From Petrotoga sp. UBA5851 (GTDB taxonomy: Bacteria; Thermotogota; Thermotogae; Petrotogales; Petrotogaceae), in contig DJGH01000001.1 in assembly GCA_002431635.1 (NCBI GenBank), positions 1 to 13,758 of the forward strand: a stretch of 13,758 bases of DNA, written 5' to 3'. Under the pieces are notes generated by a model that saw only the letters and a program-made list of their open reading frames with translations, was not told the origin of the DNA and ran no database searches. Below, piece after piece: positions 13,183 through 13,758 of this stretch (position 1 is the stretch's first letter; each line of letters opens with the position of its first letter). The translations under genes and the position numbers were made by a program.

Positions 13183-13758
13183 TGAGAAAAATGATTCTTG
13201 TTCTTCTTATTATGTCTGTAGCAGTCATTTCGTTCTGTGCAAAGGAAGTAGTTTTCTGGAACGCATGGGGAGGAGACGAGGGAAAAGCCCTTGACAGCAT
13301 TATAGACAGATACAATAAATCCCAGTCTAAAGTATATGTCAGATCTGTGTATGTACCTATCGGTATGGGTGAGAAAATAATGACAACTCTTTCCGGAAGC
13401 ACAACCCCTGATGTAATAACCGTATGGGACTGGATGGTTGTTCCTTTGGGATACAGAGGACAGATAGTCCCTATGAACGACAGATTGGCAAAAGCAGGGA
13501 TAACTTCTTCTGATTACATAAAAGGTGTATGGGAGTATGGAACCTATAAAGGTAAAAAATATGGTCTGCCTACAACTTTGAATGTAAGTGCTTTTATGTG
13601 GAATAAAAATGCTTTTAAAGAAGTAGGTCTCAATCCTGATGTTCCGCCTAAAACCATAAAAGAATTGGATGAGTTCACCGACAAGCTTAATAAGTACGAT
13701 AAAAAAGGCGCTCTGAAAAGATTAGGATTTGACCCTGTAATAAGTCATATATACTGTT
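13182..13758 (+). CDS. ABC transporter family-1 extracellular sugar-binding protein (3' truncated by window end)
   Basis: The first 192 residues are present and the frame is open to the window end. A hydrophobic signal sequence (about 4-19) ends in VISFCAKEV. Cys19 could be a lipidated cysteine in a relaxed lipobox (Phe at -1 is atypical), or cleavage may follow Ala20. The mature part starts VVFWNAWGGDEGKALDSII, the usual opening of family-1 solute-binding proteins (PF01547/PF13416-like). It continues with the typical IMTTLSGSTTPDVITVWD, KYGLPTTLNVSAFMWNKNAF (two stretches, near 126-145) and PPKTIKELDEFTDKL segments. It should capture a sugar or oligosaccharide outside the membrane for permeases presumably encoded further right. 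GGAGG at 13168-13172 supports the ATG, which overlaps the preceding TAA. Operon position suggests its ligand is processed by the two barrel proteins and NanEK. Confidence 0.9.
   Translation, partial: MRKMILVLLIMSVAVISFCAKEVVFWNAWGGDEGKALDSIIDRYNKSQSKVYVRSVYVPIGMGEKIMTTLSGSTTPDVITVWDWMVVPLGYRGQIVPMNDRLAKAGITSSDYIKGVWEYGTYKGKKYGLPTTLNVSAFMWNKNAFKEVGLNPDVPPKTIKELDEFTDKLNKYDKKGALKRLGFDPVISHIYC

Noticed and set aside
13182..13250. Firm lipoprotein call for the sugar-binding protein
   Set aside because: The residue before Cys19 is Phe, which is poor for a lipobox; ordinary signal peptidase cleavage after Ala20 is equally possible.
1..13758. CRISPR arrays, tRNA or rRNA genes, insertion sequences, phage genes
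   Set aside because: No regularly spaced repeats, cloverleaf-like sequences, transposase or phage-type proteins were seen on either strand.

Overview
The window is an A+T-rich bacterial chromosome segment with about a dozen tightly packed genes. It uses strong GGAGG-type ribosome binding sites, the standard genetic code, and occasional GTG and possibly other non-ATG starts. No rRNA, tRNA, CRISPR array, transposase or phage gene is visible. A Cache/HD-GYP receptor, an Eis-like acetyltransferase, an SPL-type radical SAM protein and a family-1 sugar-binding protein would fit a spirochaete, clostridial or Thermotogota-like anaerobe. I cannot assign the phylum from the sequence alone.

Left part (1-8005), housekeeping and accessory genes. 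The 5' end of a probable leftward gene (1-19) diverges from a small secreted or anchored protein of unknown function (133-624), which is followed by an Eis-like GNAT acetyltransferase (667-1872). A leftward pair comes next: a membrane-anchored FGE/SUMF1-fold protein that lacks the catalytic cysteines, overlapping by 8 nt an SPL-family radical SAM protein. Divergent from this pair is a Cache-HD-GYP cyclic-di-GMP phosphodiesterase (3702-5405). A leftward pair of 5-formyltetrahydrofolate cyclo-ligase and PhzF-family protein follows (GTGA overlap), and then a rightward AI-2E-family membrane protein. Both convergent gene pairs in 1-6310 overlap by 4 nt at their stop codons. The AI-2E gene and the next leftward gene share a bidirectional hairpin terminator at 7974-8004.

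Middle (8003-9287). A leftward calcineurin-like phosphoesterase has a good sigma70-type promoter, and a 25-bp interrupted palindrome covers its -35 box. The 409-nt intergenic region beyond it holds a candidate rightward promoter and several inverted repeats. These could form a structured leader or small RNA upstream of the sugar operon.

Right part (9288-13758), the most interesting region. This is a rightward operon of a NanE-NanK fusion (ManNAc kinase plus ManNAc-6-P epimerase), two tandem DUF4434-type barrel proteins, and a truncated ABC sugar-binding protein. The first barrel protein has a signal peptide and an inserted discoidin-like beta-sandwich. The second has neither and looks cytoplasmic. 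Both show eight beta-strand segments, with conserved Glu residues at the ends of strands 4 and 7, the geometry of clan GH-A retaining glycosidases. The second gene has no ATG/GTG/TTG start compatible with its homology; a Shine-Dalgarno lies 8 nt before an ATA codon exactly where the protein should begin. My model is an outside/inside pair of uncharacterised glycosidases that feed an N-acetylmannosamine-containing glycan through an ABC importer into NanEK and on to GlcNAc-6-P.
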